Made by a program: the position numbers and the translations under genes. 64,000 nucleotides of DNA from CAWKPF01 sp963851415 (GTDB lineage Bacteria > Acidobacteriota > Thermoanaerobaculia > Multivoradales > Multivoraceae), in contig CAWKPF010000003.1 in NCBI GenBank assembly GCA_963851415.1, positions 806,001 through 870,000 of the forward strand. The letters are read 5' to 3'. Every line of letters starts with the position of its first letter. Position 1 is the first letter of the stretch. This document shows positions 33,958 to 42,983 of the stretch, in pieces. The notes beneath the pieces were generated by a model. That model saw only the letters and a program-made list of their open reading frames with translations, made no database searches and had not been told where the DNA came from.

Positions 33958-36642
33958 ATGCAACTCGAACCCGGCACCGAGCTCGGCCACTACGAGATCG
34001 TCTCCTCCCTCGGCAGTGGCGGGATGGGGGAGGTCTATCGGGCTCGCGACACGAGGCTCGGTCGTGAGGTGGCGCTCAAGGTGTTGCCCGAGGCCTTCGC
34101 CGAAGATCCGGCCCGCATGGCTCGCTTCGAGCGCGAGGCCCGGCTGCTCGCCTCTTTGAAGCATCCGGGTATCGCCACGCTCTACGGATTCGAGAGTGAA
34201 GGCGCGACCCAGTTGTTGGTCATGGAGGTGGTGGAGGGAGAGACCCTCGCCGAGAGGATCCAACGTGGGCCCATCCCGATCGACCAGGCGATTGCGCTCT
34301 TCCTGCAGATCGCCGAGGCGCTCGACGTGGCTCACACCAGCGGGGTGATCCACCGCGACCTCAAACCGGCGAACATCAAGGTGTCGGAAGAAGGCGAGGT
34401 CAAGATCCTCGATTTCGGTCTGGCCAAGGCGATGGCTCCCGAGGAGCCGGAGGCCGAGCTCGACCCTTCCGACTCGCCGACGCTGACGATGGCCGCCACC
34501 CAGCGGGGCGAGGTGATGGGCACCGCCGCCTACATGAGTCCCGAGCAGGCCAAGGGCAAGCGCGTCGACCGACGCGCGGACGTGTGGGCCTTCGGGGCCT
34601 GCCTGCTGGAGACCCTGACCGGAGAGCGTGCCTTCCGGGGTCTGGATGCCTCCGAGCTGATGGCCTCGGTGCTGATGCTCGAGCCCGCCTGGGAAGCGCT
34701 TCCCGAGTCGACTCCCCCTCGCTTGCGCGAGCTGCTGCGGCGTTGCCTCGAGAAGGATCCCCGACGACGCCTGCGCGACATCGGCGACGCGGTGTACGAG
34801 CTCGAGCAGGGGCTCGCGTCCCCTGACCACGAGGCCCAACACGGTCAACCCGAGCACCGTGAACCCGACGATCGGGTCTCGGCGACACCGCGGAGCGCGA
34901 TAAGGTGGCTCGGTCTGGCAGCCGCAGCGCTCGCGGGTGCGATTCTCGCCGGTCTGATCGCCTGGAACGTTCGCCCGCCACCGGAAGCAGCCGATCGGGT
35001 CGTGCGTACCGTGCTCAGCGGGGCCGGCAATCCCGCTCTCCGGTGGGAGCCCTACGTCGGCCTGCTCGACATCTCGCGCGACGGAAGATGGGTGGCCTAT
35101 GCTGCCGACGAGGGCATTCATGTGCGCTCGCTCGACGAGCTCGAGGGGGGCGTGGTCGCGGAGGGGGGCCGCAGCCCGTTCTTCTCCCCCGACGGGCAAT
35201 GGGTGGGTTTCATGGACTCCTCGGGCGGAGCGATCGAGAAGGTCCCGGTCCGTGGGGGCCCCGTGATCACCATCAGCGATACGAGCACTGCACTGGCGGC
35301 GATCTGGGCCGACGACGACACCATCGTGTTTCACGAGGGCAATACCGGTTTCGACTTGTCGAGGGTTTCCGCCAGCGGGGGCGAGCCGCGCGAGATCCCG
35401 ATCGTTGCCCCGGAGGGCTTTGCCGACCTGCGCTGGCCTCATCTTCTGCCGGGCGGCAAGGTCGCGCTGGTCACCTTGAACCGGACGGCGATCGGCGATC
35501 GCGGAGTCGAGATCGCCGCCCTCGACCTCGAGACTGGAGAGCTGAGGACCCTCGTTCCCGACGGTGGACGCGCGGTCTACACCCGCAACGGCTTTCTCGT
35601 CTACGGCCAGGATGGGGCGCTCATGGCCGTCCCGTTCGACCCTGAAACCCTGTCATTGGGCGGTAGCCCGGTTCCAGTGCTCGAACGTGTCATGACCAAG
35701 AGTCTCTCGGGAGGCGCAGACTTCGCGATCTCCGACGATGGCACCCTGGTCTACGCTTCGGGACAGGACGGCGCCATGCCCACGACGGCGACGTTCTGGG
35801 TGAACCGGGACGGGAAGAAGGAGCCGATCGAGGAGGTGCGCAGCCTCGGCCCCCGATTTTCTCCCGACGGCACACGAGTGGCCTTCACCCGGGAGGAAAA
35901 CCTCTGGATCTGGGAGCTCGACCGGGACGAGTGGACCCGCCTCACCTTTGCCGAGGGGCTCGACAACAATCCACTCTGGACCCCTGACGGCGCCAGTCTC
36001 TACTTCGCGGGGAATCGCGGCGGCCGGTTCGACATCTACCAGCGCTCGGCGGACGGGTCTGGACAGGATCGATTGATCTGGAAGAGCCGAGACAACGCCA
36101 GGCCGCTGTCGATCGTTCCCCGGACGTCGGAGCTGATCATTCAGGACGGAACCGAGCTCGGAGTGCTGTCTCTGGGGGAAGAGCCGAGCTTCGAGCCGCT
36201 CTTCGAGGTCGACGCCATGATGGTCGGTGCGATGCTCTCCCCCGACGGTCGATGGCTCGCCTTCAACACCACCGAATCGGAGCAGTCGCAGGTGTTCGTG
36301 CATCCCTATCCAGAGGTGCAACAGGGACGCTGGCAGATCTCCTCCGCAGGCGGCAGGTTCCCCCTGTGGAGTCGAGACGGCGCGGAGCTTCTCTATCAAT
36401 CGACCGACGGGACCTCGATCATGAGAGTCTCGGTCGACACTCGTGAGGGCTTCCGCTCCAGCTCATCCCAGCTCCTCTTCGAGACTCGGATGGCCCCTGC
36501 CTTCGCGCGCGGCTGGGACCTTCACCCGGACCTGGAGCGCTTCCTCGTGAGCGAACGGACGGGGGATCTGCCGGCGCCTCCCGACGTGGTCCTGGTACAG
36601 AACTTCTTCTCGGAGCTCGAGCGGCTGGACTCACGGCGCTGA
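33958..36642 (+). CDS. Ser/Thr protein kinase with TM and TolB/PD40-like propeller
   Basis: An 894-residue membrane-bound kinase of the PknB type. The N-terminal kinase domain (about 10-280) has the glycine loop LGSGGMGEVYRA, the catalytic loop HRDLKPANI and DFGLAKAM. One membrane helix follows (LGLAAAALAGAILAGLIAWN, about 317-336). The outer domain (about 370-890) is a beta-propeller with repeated PD40-type blades ('fSPDGt.v.f' as in RFSPDGTRVAFT and MLSPDGRWLAFN). This architecture is very common in Acidobacteriota. The propeller is thought to be the sensor; the signal and substrates are unknown. The gene lies alone, convergent with the DUF2164 gene. Confidence 0.94.
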   Translation: MQLEPGTELGHYEIVSSLGSGGMGEVYRARDTRLGREVALKVLPEAFAEDPARMARFEREARLLASLKHPGIATLYGFESEGATQLLVMEVVEGETLAERIQRGPIPIDQAIALFLQIAEALDVAHTSGVIHRDLKPANIKVSEEGEVKILDFGLAKAMAPEEPEAELDPSDSPTLTMAATQRGEVMGTAAYMSPEQAKGKRVDRRADVWAFGACLLETLTGERAFRGLDASELMASVLMLEPAWEALPESTPPRLRELLRRCLEKDPRRRLRDIGDAVYELEQGLASPDHEAQHGQPEHREPDDRVSATPRSAIRWLGLAAAALAGAILAGLIAWNVRPPPEAADRVVRTVLSGAGNPALRWEPYVGLLDISRDGRWVAYAADEGIHVRSLDELEGGVVAEGGRSPFFSPDGQWVGFMDSSGGAIEKVPVRGGPVITISDTSTALAAIWADDDTIVFHEGNTGFDLSRVSASGGEPREIPIVAPEGFADLRWPHLLPGGKVALVTLNRTAIGDRGVEIAALDLETGELRTLVPDGGRAVYTRNGFLVYGQDGALMAVPFDPETLSLGGSPVPVLERVMTKSLSGGADFAISDDGTLVYASGQDGAMPTTATFWVNRDGKKEPIEEVRSLGPRFSPDGTRVAFTREENLWIWELDRDEWTRLTFAEGLDNNPLWTPDGASLYFAGNRGGRFDIYQRSADGSGQDRLIWKSRDNARPLSIVPRTSELIIQDGTELGVLSLGEEPSFEPLFEVDAMMVGAMLSPDGRWLAFNTTESEQSQVFVHPYPEVQQGRWQISSAGGRFPLWSRDGAELLYQSTDGTSIMRVSVDTREGFRSSSSQLLFETRMAPAFARGWDLHPDLERFLVSERTGDLPAPPDVVLVQNFFSELERLDSRR

Positions 36643-36655
36643 GGGGTCGAGGCTC

Positions 36656-36889
36656 TCACGCCTCGGGGGTATACAGGTCCCCTTCGAGGTCGTCGAGCCG
36701 CTCCTGGAGGAACTTGCGGGCGTCTTGCACTGCCTGGTTGTAGACCGACGGACCCAGCTCGGCGATCAGGAAATCGGCGAGACGATCCTTCTGGAATCCG
36801 CTCAGCTCGAGGTCGAGCTCTCGCTGGAGGAAGCTTTCGAGATTGTCGAGGAACTGCGCACGTCGCTCGTCGTCGAGCTCGATCTTCAT
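36656..36889 (-). CDS. DUF2164 family protein
   Basis: A 77-residue protein matching the DUF2164 family in length and pattern: a helical N-terminus, then LADFLIAELGPSVYNQAVQD with the conserved 'P-x-x-Y-N-x-x-x-x-D' signature, and an acidic end LEGDLYTPEA. GGAG seven bases upstream supports ATG 36889. Function is not known for the family. It ends 13 bp from the kinase stop. Confidence 0.88.
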   Translation of the reverse strand: MKIELDDERRAQFLDNLESFLQRELDLELSGFQKDRLADFLIAELGPSVYNQAVQDARKFLQERLDDLEGDLYTPEA

Positions 36890-36960
36890 CGCTCATCTCC
36901 AGTCGCTGACCATGGGGGCGAGCGTGCATACTACTGCGAACCGAGGAACCCGGAGAGTGT

Positions 36961-37080
36961 ATGAGCGCCGCACGAGCGAACGTCTGTGCCAACTGCATGT
37001 CCCCGCTGGTGGGCGAGTATTGCCACAGTTGCGGGCAACACGTGCTGGACGGACGCATCACGTCCTGGTCTCTGCGGCGA
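36961..37080 (+). pseudogene. Remnant of a DUF3667-type zinc-ribbon membrane protein
   Basis: The first 38 residues from ATG 36961 read CANCMSPLVGEYCHSCGQ then RITSWSL, the N-terminal zinc ribbon and lead-in of DUF3667 proteins, which normally continue for 200-350 residues with membrane helices. Here the similarity stops near 37075, exactly where the antisense 3' end of the ABC permease begins; the frame then runs through Arg/Gly noise to 37158. The gene appears cut by a deletion or rearrangement. A short functional zinc-ribbon peptide cannot be excluded. Confidence 0.6.
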
Positions 37081-38770
37081 CCAGGAGAAGGGACTCGCGG
37101 CGGCGGTGGAGCAGGGCCGAGGCCGGTTTCGTCAGGAGGGCGGCGAGGGTCAGGCTGAGCAGCAGCCAGAGGCTGAGCAGGGCGGTTGCCCACAGCGGAC
37201 TGTGGAGAACGGCCACCCCGGTCAGAACGAGCAGGGCGGGGACTGCGCAGGTGCCGGCGATGGCCGCCATCCCGAAGAGGGTGGCGACACTGTGGGGTTG
37301 GTTCTGCTGGAAGGTGCGCCCCAGGTCGACGGCGCGGGGGAAGACTGTCGACACGAGCGCGCCGAGAGAGCCGAGCAGCAGCACGGTGCCCGTCGTGGCC
37401 AGTGCGGTGAAGGCCGCGCTTGCGACGATTCTATGGAGCGGCGGACGAACTGTCCCCATGGTGATCAGCCAGGCGAGCGACATCGATGCCCCTCCCAGGA
37501 GACCGAGGGCCAGGCCTCGACCCCACACCAGCTGCCTGGGTGACAACGGCAGCAGGAAGCTGAGGGTGAGACCTGCGCCATCGATGGCGAACTGGTTGAA
37601 CTGGAGAGGGAGCAGCCCCAGACAGGTGAGCACGAGAGCGGCTCCCAGGGGGAGGAGCTCGGGTCCGATGCCCTCGACGAGGGCGCTGTCCCACTCCATG
37701 CGGGCGATGATCACGGCAGCCATCAGCGCACCGAAGCTGCCCTGGAGAACCGACATCTTGCCGGTGACGGTGCGAAGCAGAGTGCGCAGCTCGGTGGCGC
37801 AGACCACCAGCGAGGCCCGAGTGGGCTGCCAGAGGCCTCTGGAGGCTCTGGACCTGCGCCGTCCCCGTCTGCGTGCCGCCCCGTCGGGGCGCAGGATGCG
37901 CTCGTGCGCCCGGGTCCAGAGGCGATAGCAGACCCAGGTCAGTCCTCCAAGCGCCAGAAGGGTGAGCGCCGCAGGGCCGAGAACTCCCTCGAGCGCGTCG
38001 AACAGGACCCGAGCGTAGAGCTCTCCCGGCAGGTTGAGGCGGAAGATCGCTTCGCCGAGGAAGTCGTCGACGGCGTCGGCCTCGAAGGCCAGGAACGAGA
38101 GACTGGCGGCGATCACTCCCGCGCTGAGCAGAATCATGATCGTGTCGCGGCGCCGGCGATGCTGCAGAAGGCGCGGCAGAACGGCCTCGATCGTCACCGT
38201 GATGGCCGCCAACGTGAGGACGAGGAGAGCTCCTGCAGCAAAGGACAGGGCTGCCACGCCGGGTCTTCCCCCGATCGCGAGCCCGAGGGGAAAGAGCAGC
38301 AGAGCGGCAGCTCCGAGGAGGAGAACCGGATCGGCGAGAGCCGAGAGGAACCGGAGCAGATGAAGGCGACTGCGCTCGATGGGCAGCAGAAGCAGCCGTT
38401 CGACGGCGGGCGTGGTGCGCTGGGCGCTCACGGTGATCGGGAAGATCAGCGTGACGAAGACGTAGACAGCGAGGACTGCGCGCAGGGAGGTGCGGATGGG
38501 GTCGTCGGGACCCACGGCGATGCGTCCGCCGGCCATCGCCCAGCCGAGAGCGATCGCGCCCACGGTGACCATGGGGAGCAGGGGAAGGAGCCCGAGTCCC
38601 ATGACGGCCAGCCCGACCAGATCGCTCCAGCGAGAGAGTCTGCCGAGCAGATCGCGTCGCCGTGCGCTGCGGATTCGATTGACCAGCAGTCGCCAGCGCA
38701 GCCAGCCGAAGGCGCGAAGGGTCGAGACCAGACCGGTCGCCTCCTGCGAAGGCGAGGGATTGCCACTCAC
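37058..38770 (-). CDS. ABC transporter permease
   Basis: A 570-residue integral membrane protein with about 12 hydrophobic segments in two blocks separated by a basic loop (DGAARRRGRRRSRASRG, about residue 298). No soluble domain or signal peptide. It follows the ATPase gene by 11 bp (start GTG 38770), and both encode the parts of a type-2 (ABC-2-like) exporter. The substrate is unknown; such two-gene systems export lipids, drugs or polysaccharides. The 3' end abuts the DUF3667 remnant on the other strand. Confidence 0.85.
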   Translation of the reverse strand: MSGNPSPSQEATGLVSTLRAFGWLRWRLLVNRIRSARRRDLLGRLSRWSDLVGLAVMGLGLLPLLPMVTVGAIALGWAMAGGRIAVGPDDPIRTSLRAVLAVYVFVTLIFPITVSAQRTTPAVERLLLLPIERSRLHLLRFLSALADPVLLLGAAALLLFPLGLAIGGRPGVAALSFAAGALLVLTLAAITVTIEAVLPRLLQHRRRRDTIMILLSAGVIAASLSFLAFEADAVDDFLGEAIFRLNLPGELYARVLFDALEGVLGPAALTLLALGGLTWVCYRLWTRAHERILRPDGAARRRGRRRSRASRGLWQPTRASLVVCATELRTLLRTVTGKMSVLQGSFGALMAAVIIARMEWDSALVEGIGPELLPLGAALVLTCLGLLPLQFNQFAIDGAGLTLSFLLPLSPRQLVWGRGLALGLLGGASMSLAWLITMGTVRPPLHRIVASAAFTALATTGTVLLLGSLGALVSTVFPRAVDLGRTFQQNQPHSVATLFGMAAIAGTCAVPALLVLTGVAVLHSPLWATALLSLWLLLSLTLAALLTKPASALLHRRRESLLLVAAETRT

Positions 38771-38781
38771 GTACCCACGCC

Positions 38782-39549
38782 TCAGCTCAGCAACCAGGTC
38801 AGCCGTGGAGTCGAGCTCTGCGTGGCGCCGATCAACGACAGGAACAGGTCCTCCAGGCTCCGCCCCTCGGGTCCTCCTGCCTGCAGCTCGGTCGTCGTGC
38901 CCTGGGCGACCAGGCGACCGTGGGCGATCACGCCGAGTCGGTCGCAGAGTCGCTCGACGATCTCGAGAATGTGCGAGGTGAGGAAGACCGTACCGCCGCT
39001 GGCGACGAAGCTCTCGAGAATCTGCCGGACGAGCCGCGAGGCGACCGCGTCGATGCCCTCGAACGGTTCGTCGAGAAAGAGCAGGCGAGGCCTGGGCAGG
39101 AGAGCGACTGCGAGAGCGAGCTTCTTGCGCATCCCGTGGGAAAAGTCGCTGACCACGGCGCCCTCGTCCTCGGCGAGTCCGAGCAGTTCGAGCAGTTCGT
39201 CGCTGCGCGCGGCAATGACGGCTCGCTCGAGACCGTGGACTCGCCCGGTGAAGCTCAGGGTCTCAACCGCGGTGAGGTAGTCGAAGAGGGCGAGGTCTTC
39301 GGGCACTACGCCCAGCTGGCGTTTCACCTCGACCTCGTGCCGGCCGGGGTCCAGCCCGAGGACCGAGATGGATCCCGAACTGGGCTCGAGCAGGCCCGTG
39401 AGGCACTTGATGGTGGTGGACTTCCCCGCTCCGTTGGGCCCGAGAAATCCGTAGAAGCTGCCCTGGGGCACCGCCAGGTCGATGCGGTCGACAGCGACGA
39501 AATCGCCGAACGCCTTGCTCAACGAACGGGTCTCGAGTGCCAGCTGCAT
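38782..39549 (-). CDS. ABC transporter ATP-binding protein
   Basis: A 255-residue ATPase of the ABC-2 exporter type. Walker A is GPNGAGKST, the signature is FSHGMRKKLALA (a HGM variant of LSGGQ, usual in this branch), Walker B is RLLFLDEPFEG, and the switch His is in FLTSHILEIV. Start ATG 39549 (MQLALETRSL) is chosen because the upstream extension lacks family sequence. It forms an operon with the permease and is divergent from the glycyl-radical activase. Confidence 0.93.
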   Translation of the reverse strand: MQLALETRSLSKAFGDFVAVDRIDLAVPQGSFYGFLGPNGAGKSTTIKCLTGLLEPSSGSISVLGLDPGRHEVEVKRQLGVVPEDLALFDYLTAVETLSFTGRVHGLERAVIAARSDELLELLGLAEDEGAVVSDFSHGMRKKLALAVALLPRPRLLFLDEPFEGIDAVASRLVRQILESFVASGGTVFLTSHILEIVERLCDRLGVIAHGRLVAQGTTTELQAGGPEGRSLEDLFLSLIGATQSSTPRLTWLLS

Positions 39550-39683
39550 CGCGGCAGTATATGGAGGAACTCCGACGGGGCTCAGCCTCTGCAGCTGCCT
39601 CCGTATTTTCCGAACCTCAACGGCCGCTGTGCCCGTTGATAATTTGAGGCAGAGGTGCCCGACGGTACCGATCAGGAGAAGTT

Positions 39684-40598
39684 GTGCAGACACCGCCGAA
39701 AGGCCGGATCTTCGACATCGAGCGCTACTCGATTCACGACGGCCCGGGGATTCGCACGACGGTGTTCTTCCTGGGCTGCCCTCTTTCCTGCTGGTGGTGC
39801 CACAACCCGGAGAGCCAGGGCACCGAGCCCTTCGTGCACTACCGGCGCGAGGACTGTCTGCTGTGCAGCAGCTGCGTCGAGGCCTGCGAGCACGAGGCGC
39901 TCTCCGTGGGCTCCAACGGAATCGTTCGCTCGGCCCAGCGCTGCCACAACTGCGGTGCCTGTGCCGAGGCCTGTCCGACCCTCGGGCGAGAGCGGGTCGG
40001 GCGCGAGATCTCGGTCGCCGAGCTGCTGGACGAGATCGAGAAGGACCGCGCCTTCTATGAGACCTCTGGCGGTGGAGTGACCTTCTCGGGCGGCGAGCCG
40101 CTGCTGCAGGACGAGTTTCTCTACGAGGTCCTCAGCGCCTGCGCGCAGCGGGGTCTGCATCGGGCGGTCGACACGTCCGGGGTTGCCCGGCGCTCGGTGA
40201 TCCTGCGAATCGCCGAGCTCGTCGATCTGTTTCTCTACGACCTCAAGATGATGGACGCCGCGCTGCACCGAGAGACGACGGGAGTTTCCAACAGAATCGT
40301 GCTGGACAACCTCCGGGCCCTGGTCGCGCTCGGGGCGAACGTGCGGGTCCGAGTTCCTCTCATCCCCGGAGTCAACGACAGCCCCTCCAATCTCGATCAG
40401 ACTGCCAGATTCCTGATCGATCTCGGGGGCATCCGGGAGGTGAGCCTGCTGCCCTTTCACCTCCTCGCTCGCGAGAAGCACGAGAAGTTCGGGATACCCT
40501 GGCGGCTCGGAGACGTCGAGCCGCTCGTGCCGGATCGTGTCACCGAGGCCGCCGGCCGTCTGGAGGCTCTCGGGCTCGAGGTCAGGATCGGAGGCTGA
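39684..40598 (+). CDS. Glycyl-radical enzyme activating protein (radical SAM)
   Basis: A 304-residue SAM-dependent activase that abstracts H from the glycine of its partner enzyme. The radical SAM cluster motif is C-PLS-C-WW-C. Two ferredoxin-type [4Fe-4S] sites follow, CLLCSSCVEAC and CHNCGACAEAC, as in activases of dehydratase-type enzymes but not in PflA. The SAM-binding GGE is in VTFSGGEPLL. Start GTG 39684 has AGGAG five bases upstream. The gene ends 4 bp before the partner enzyme's start codon, so both are made together. Oxygen-sensitive chemistry implies anoxic conditions when used. Confidence 0.95.
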   Translation: MQTPPKGRIFDIERYSIHDGPGIRTTVFFLGCPLSCWWCHNPESQGTEPFVHYRREDCLLCSSCVEACEHEALSVGSNGIVRSAQRCHNCGACAEACPTLGRERVGREISVAELLDEIEKDRAFYETSGGGVTFSGGEPLLQDEFLYEVLSACAQRGLHRAVDTSGVARRSVILRIAELVDLFLYDLKMMDAALHRETTGVSNRIVLDNLRALVALGANVRVRVPLIPGVNDSPSNLDQTARFLIDLGGIREVSLLPFHLLAREKHEKFGIPWRLGDVEPLVPDRVTEAAGRLEALGLEVRIGG

Positions 40599-40602
40599 TT
40601 CG

Positions 40603-42963
40603 ATGAACCAACGCTGCATGCGGCTGCGTGAAGAGAGTGCCCGGGCGGTGCCCACCCTGTCGACCGAGCGGGCCGAGTGGATCACGCGCTTCTATCGGGA
40701 GAACCAGGGCAAGTACTCGGTGCCGGTGATGCGCGCCCGTGCCTTCCACTACCTGTGGCAGAACCAGGCTCTCTACCTCGGTCCGGACGAGCTGATCGTC
40801 GGAGAACGGGGGCCCGCACCCAAGGCCGTGCCGACCTTTCCCGAGCTCACCTGTCACACCGCCGAGGATCTGCGTACGCTCGACTGTCGGGAGAAGACGC
40901 GCTACGTCGTCCGTGACCAGCAGATCGCCACCTACGAGCGGGAGATCATTCCCTACTGGAAGGGGCGCTCGATGCGCGAGCGCGTCTTCAGGCATGTCCC
41001 GCAGCGCTGGGCCGACGCGTACGAAGCCGGAGTCTTCACGGAGTTCATGGAGCAGAGGGCCCCCGGTCACACCGCACTCGACGGCGAGATCTATCGCCGC
41101 GGGATGCTCGACTACCAGGCGCAGATCGCGGAGCGGATCGAGCGCATCGACTACCGTTGGGACCCGGAGGCGTCGCGCCAACTCGAACAGCTCCAGGCGA
41201 TGTCGATCGCTTGCGATGCGGCGATCTGTTTCGCGCGGCGTCACGCCGATCTGGCGGAGACGATGGCCGAGTCGGAGCCCGATCCGGTGCGTCGCTCCGA
41301 GCTCATGCGCATCGCGGAGGTCTGTCGCCACGTCCCGGCTGAGGCGCCGAGAGATCTTCACGAAGCGATCCAGATGTACTGGTTCGTTCATCTCGGCACG
41401 GTGTCGGAGTTGAACGGATGGGACGCGATGAACCCCGGTCACATCGATCAGCATTTGTGGCCGTTCTATCGGCGAGACCTCGAGAACGGCACGCTCGATC
41501 GAGCAGGGGCGAAGGAGCTCCTCACGTGTTTGTGGATCAAGTTCAACAACCAGCCCGCCCCGCCCAAGGTCGGCGTGACGGCCCTGGAGAGCGGCACCTA
41601 CAACGACTTCACCAACATCAATCTGGGTGGTCTCGATCGAGAGGGCAGGGACGCGGTCAACGAGCTCTCGTATCTGCTGCTCGAAGTGGTCGACGACGTT
41701 CATCTACTGCAACCGCAGGTCAACGTGCAGCTCGGTAGCGAGACCCCCGAGGCGTTTCTCGAGGCGGCCTGCCGGGTGATTCGCAAGGGCTACGGCTATC
41801 CGGCGCTCTTCAATGCCGACCTCGTGGTCGCCGAGCAGTTGAGGGCGGGGAAGACCCTCGAGGACGCCCGCGAAGGCGGCACGAGTGGCTGTATCGAGAC
41901 CGGCTGTTTCGGCAAGGAGGCGTACCTGCTCACCGGCTACCTCAACCTGCCCAAGATCCTCGAGGTCACCCTGCACGCAGGGGTCGATCCGGCGACCGGC
42001 CGGCAGATCGGGCCGGCGACGGGCGACCCGAGGGAGATGGGCTCCTTCGACGAGCTCTACGAGGCGTTCAGGGAGCAGCTGCGATGGTTCGTCGACGTGA
42101 AGGTCGAGGTCAACCAGTACATCGAGCAGATGTTCGCTCGCTACATGCCCGCTCCCTTTCTCTCGGTGGTGATCCGCGACTGCATCGAGACCGGCCGGGA
42201 CTACTACGACGGGGGGCCGCGCTACAACACGACCTACATCCAGTGCTGTGGGATCGGAACGATCACCGACAGTCTCTCGGCGCTGCGCAAGCACGTGTTC
42301 GAGGACGGCGTCGCATCGATGGACCGACTGCTCCAGGCGCTGTCACGGGACTTCGACGGCGACGAGGCCTTGCGCCAGCGTCTGGTCAATCGTACGGCCA
42401 AGTTCGGCAACGACCTGCCCGAGGCCGATGACCTGATGCAGCAGGCATACGAGTCTCTGTTCGAGACCATCGACGGGCGGCCGAACACGCGAGGCGGGCG
42501 GTATCACCTGAACATGCTCTCCACGACCTGTCACGTCTACTTCGGTACCCGCGTCGGGGCCACCCCCGACGGGCGCCATGCGGGCCAGCCGATCTCGGAT
42601 GGGACCTCGCCGGCGCACGGTGCCGATCGCCGCGGGCCGACCGCGGTGTGCAAGTCGCTCTCCAAGATGGATCAAGTCCGTTCTGGCGGCACGCTGCTCA
42701 ATCAGCGCTTCGTACCCCAGGTGCTCGAAGGGGACGAGAGCCTCGCTGCGCTCGCGTCTCTGGTGCGCGGCTACTTCCAGCTGGGGGGCCACCACATCCA
42801 GTTCAACGTCGTGGACACCCAGACCCTGCGCGATGCACAGCAGCATCCGGAGCAGTATCGAGATCTGCTGGTGCGAGTGGCCGGATACAGCGACTACTTC
42901 GTGGACATGGGGCGCGACCTGCAGGAGGAGGTCATCGCGCGCACCGCTCAGCAGCGATTCTGA
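40603..42963 (+). CDS. Glycyl radical enzyme, HypD-like (trans-4-hydroxyproline dehydratase group)
   Basis: A 786-residue glycyl radical enzyme. The thiyl Cys is C430 in TSGCIETGCFGKEAY, with E432 two residues on, the C-x-E pattern of dehydratases rather than the CC of pyruvate formate-lyase. The radical site is G761 in VRVAGYSDYF near the C-terminus. Stretches such as FTEFMEQRAPGHT, QMYWFVHLGTVSELN, IKFNNQPAPPKVG and YIQCCGIGTITDSL resemble trans-4-hydroxy-L-proline dehydratase (HypD), which makes pyrroline-5-carboxylate from hydroxyproline. No proC lies nearby, so the specificity is inferred. ATG 40603 has GGAGG eight bases upstream. A PflD/YbiW-like enzyme of unknown substrate is the main alternative. 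Confidence 0.9.
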   Translation: MNQRCMRLREESARAVPTLSTERAEWITRFYRENQGKYSVPVMRARAFHYLWQNQALYLGPDELIVGERGPAPKAVPTFPELTCHTAEDLRTLDCREKTRYVVRDQQIATYEREIIPYWKGRSMRERVFRHVPQRWADAYEAGVFTEFMEQRAPGHTALDGEIYRRGMLDYQAQIAERIERIDYRWDPEASRQLEQLQAMSIACDAAICFARRHADLAETMAESEPDPVRRSELMRIAEVCRHVPAEAPRDLHEAIQMYWFVHLGTVSELNGWDAMNPGHIDQHLWPFYRRDLENGTLDRAGAKELLTCLWIKFNNQPAPPKVGVTALESGTYNDFTNINLGGLDREGRDAVNELSYLLLEVVDDVHLLQPQVNVQLGSETPEAFLEAACRVIRKGYGYPALFNADLVVAEQLRAGKTLEDAREGGTSGCIETGCFGKEAYLLTGYLNLPKILEVTLHAGVDPATGRQIGPATGDPREMGSFDELYEAFREQLRWFVDVKVEVNQYIEQMFARYMPAPFLSVVIRDCIETGRDYYDGGPRYNTTYIQCCGIGTITDSLSALRKHVFEDGVASMDRLLQALSRDFDGDEALRQRLVNRTAKFGNDLPEADDLMQQAYESLFETIDGRPNTRGGRYHLNMLSTTCHVYFGTRVGATPDGRHAGQPISDGTSPAHGADRRGPTAVCKSLSKMDQVRSGGTLLNQRFVPQVLEGDESLAALASLVRGYFQLGGHHIQFNVVDTQTLRDAQQHPEQYRDLLVRVAGYSDYFVDMGRDLQEEVIARTAQQRF

Positions 42964-42983
42964 GCGGCTATCATGCCGGTGTG

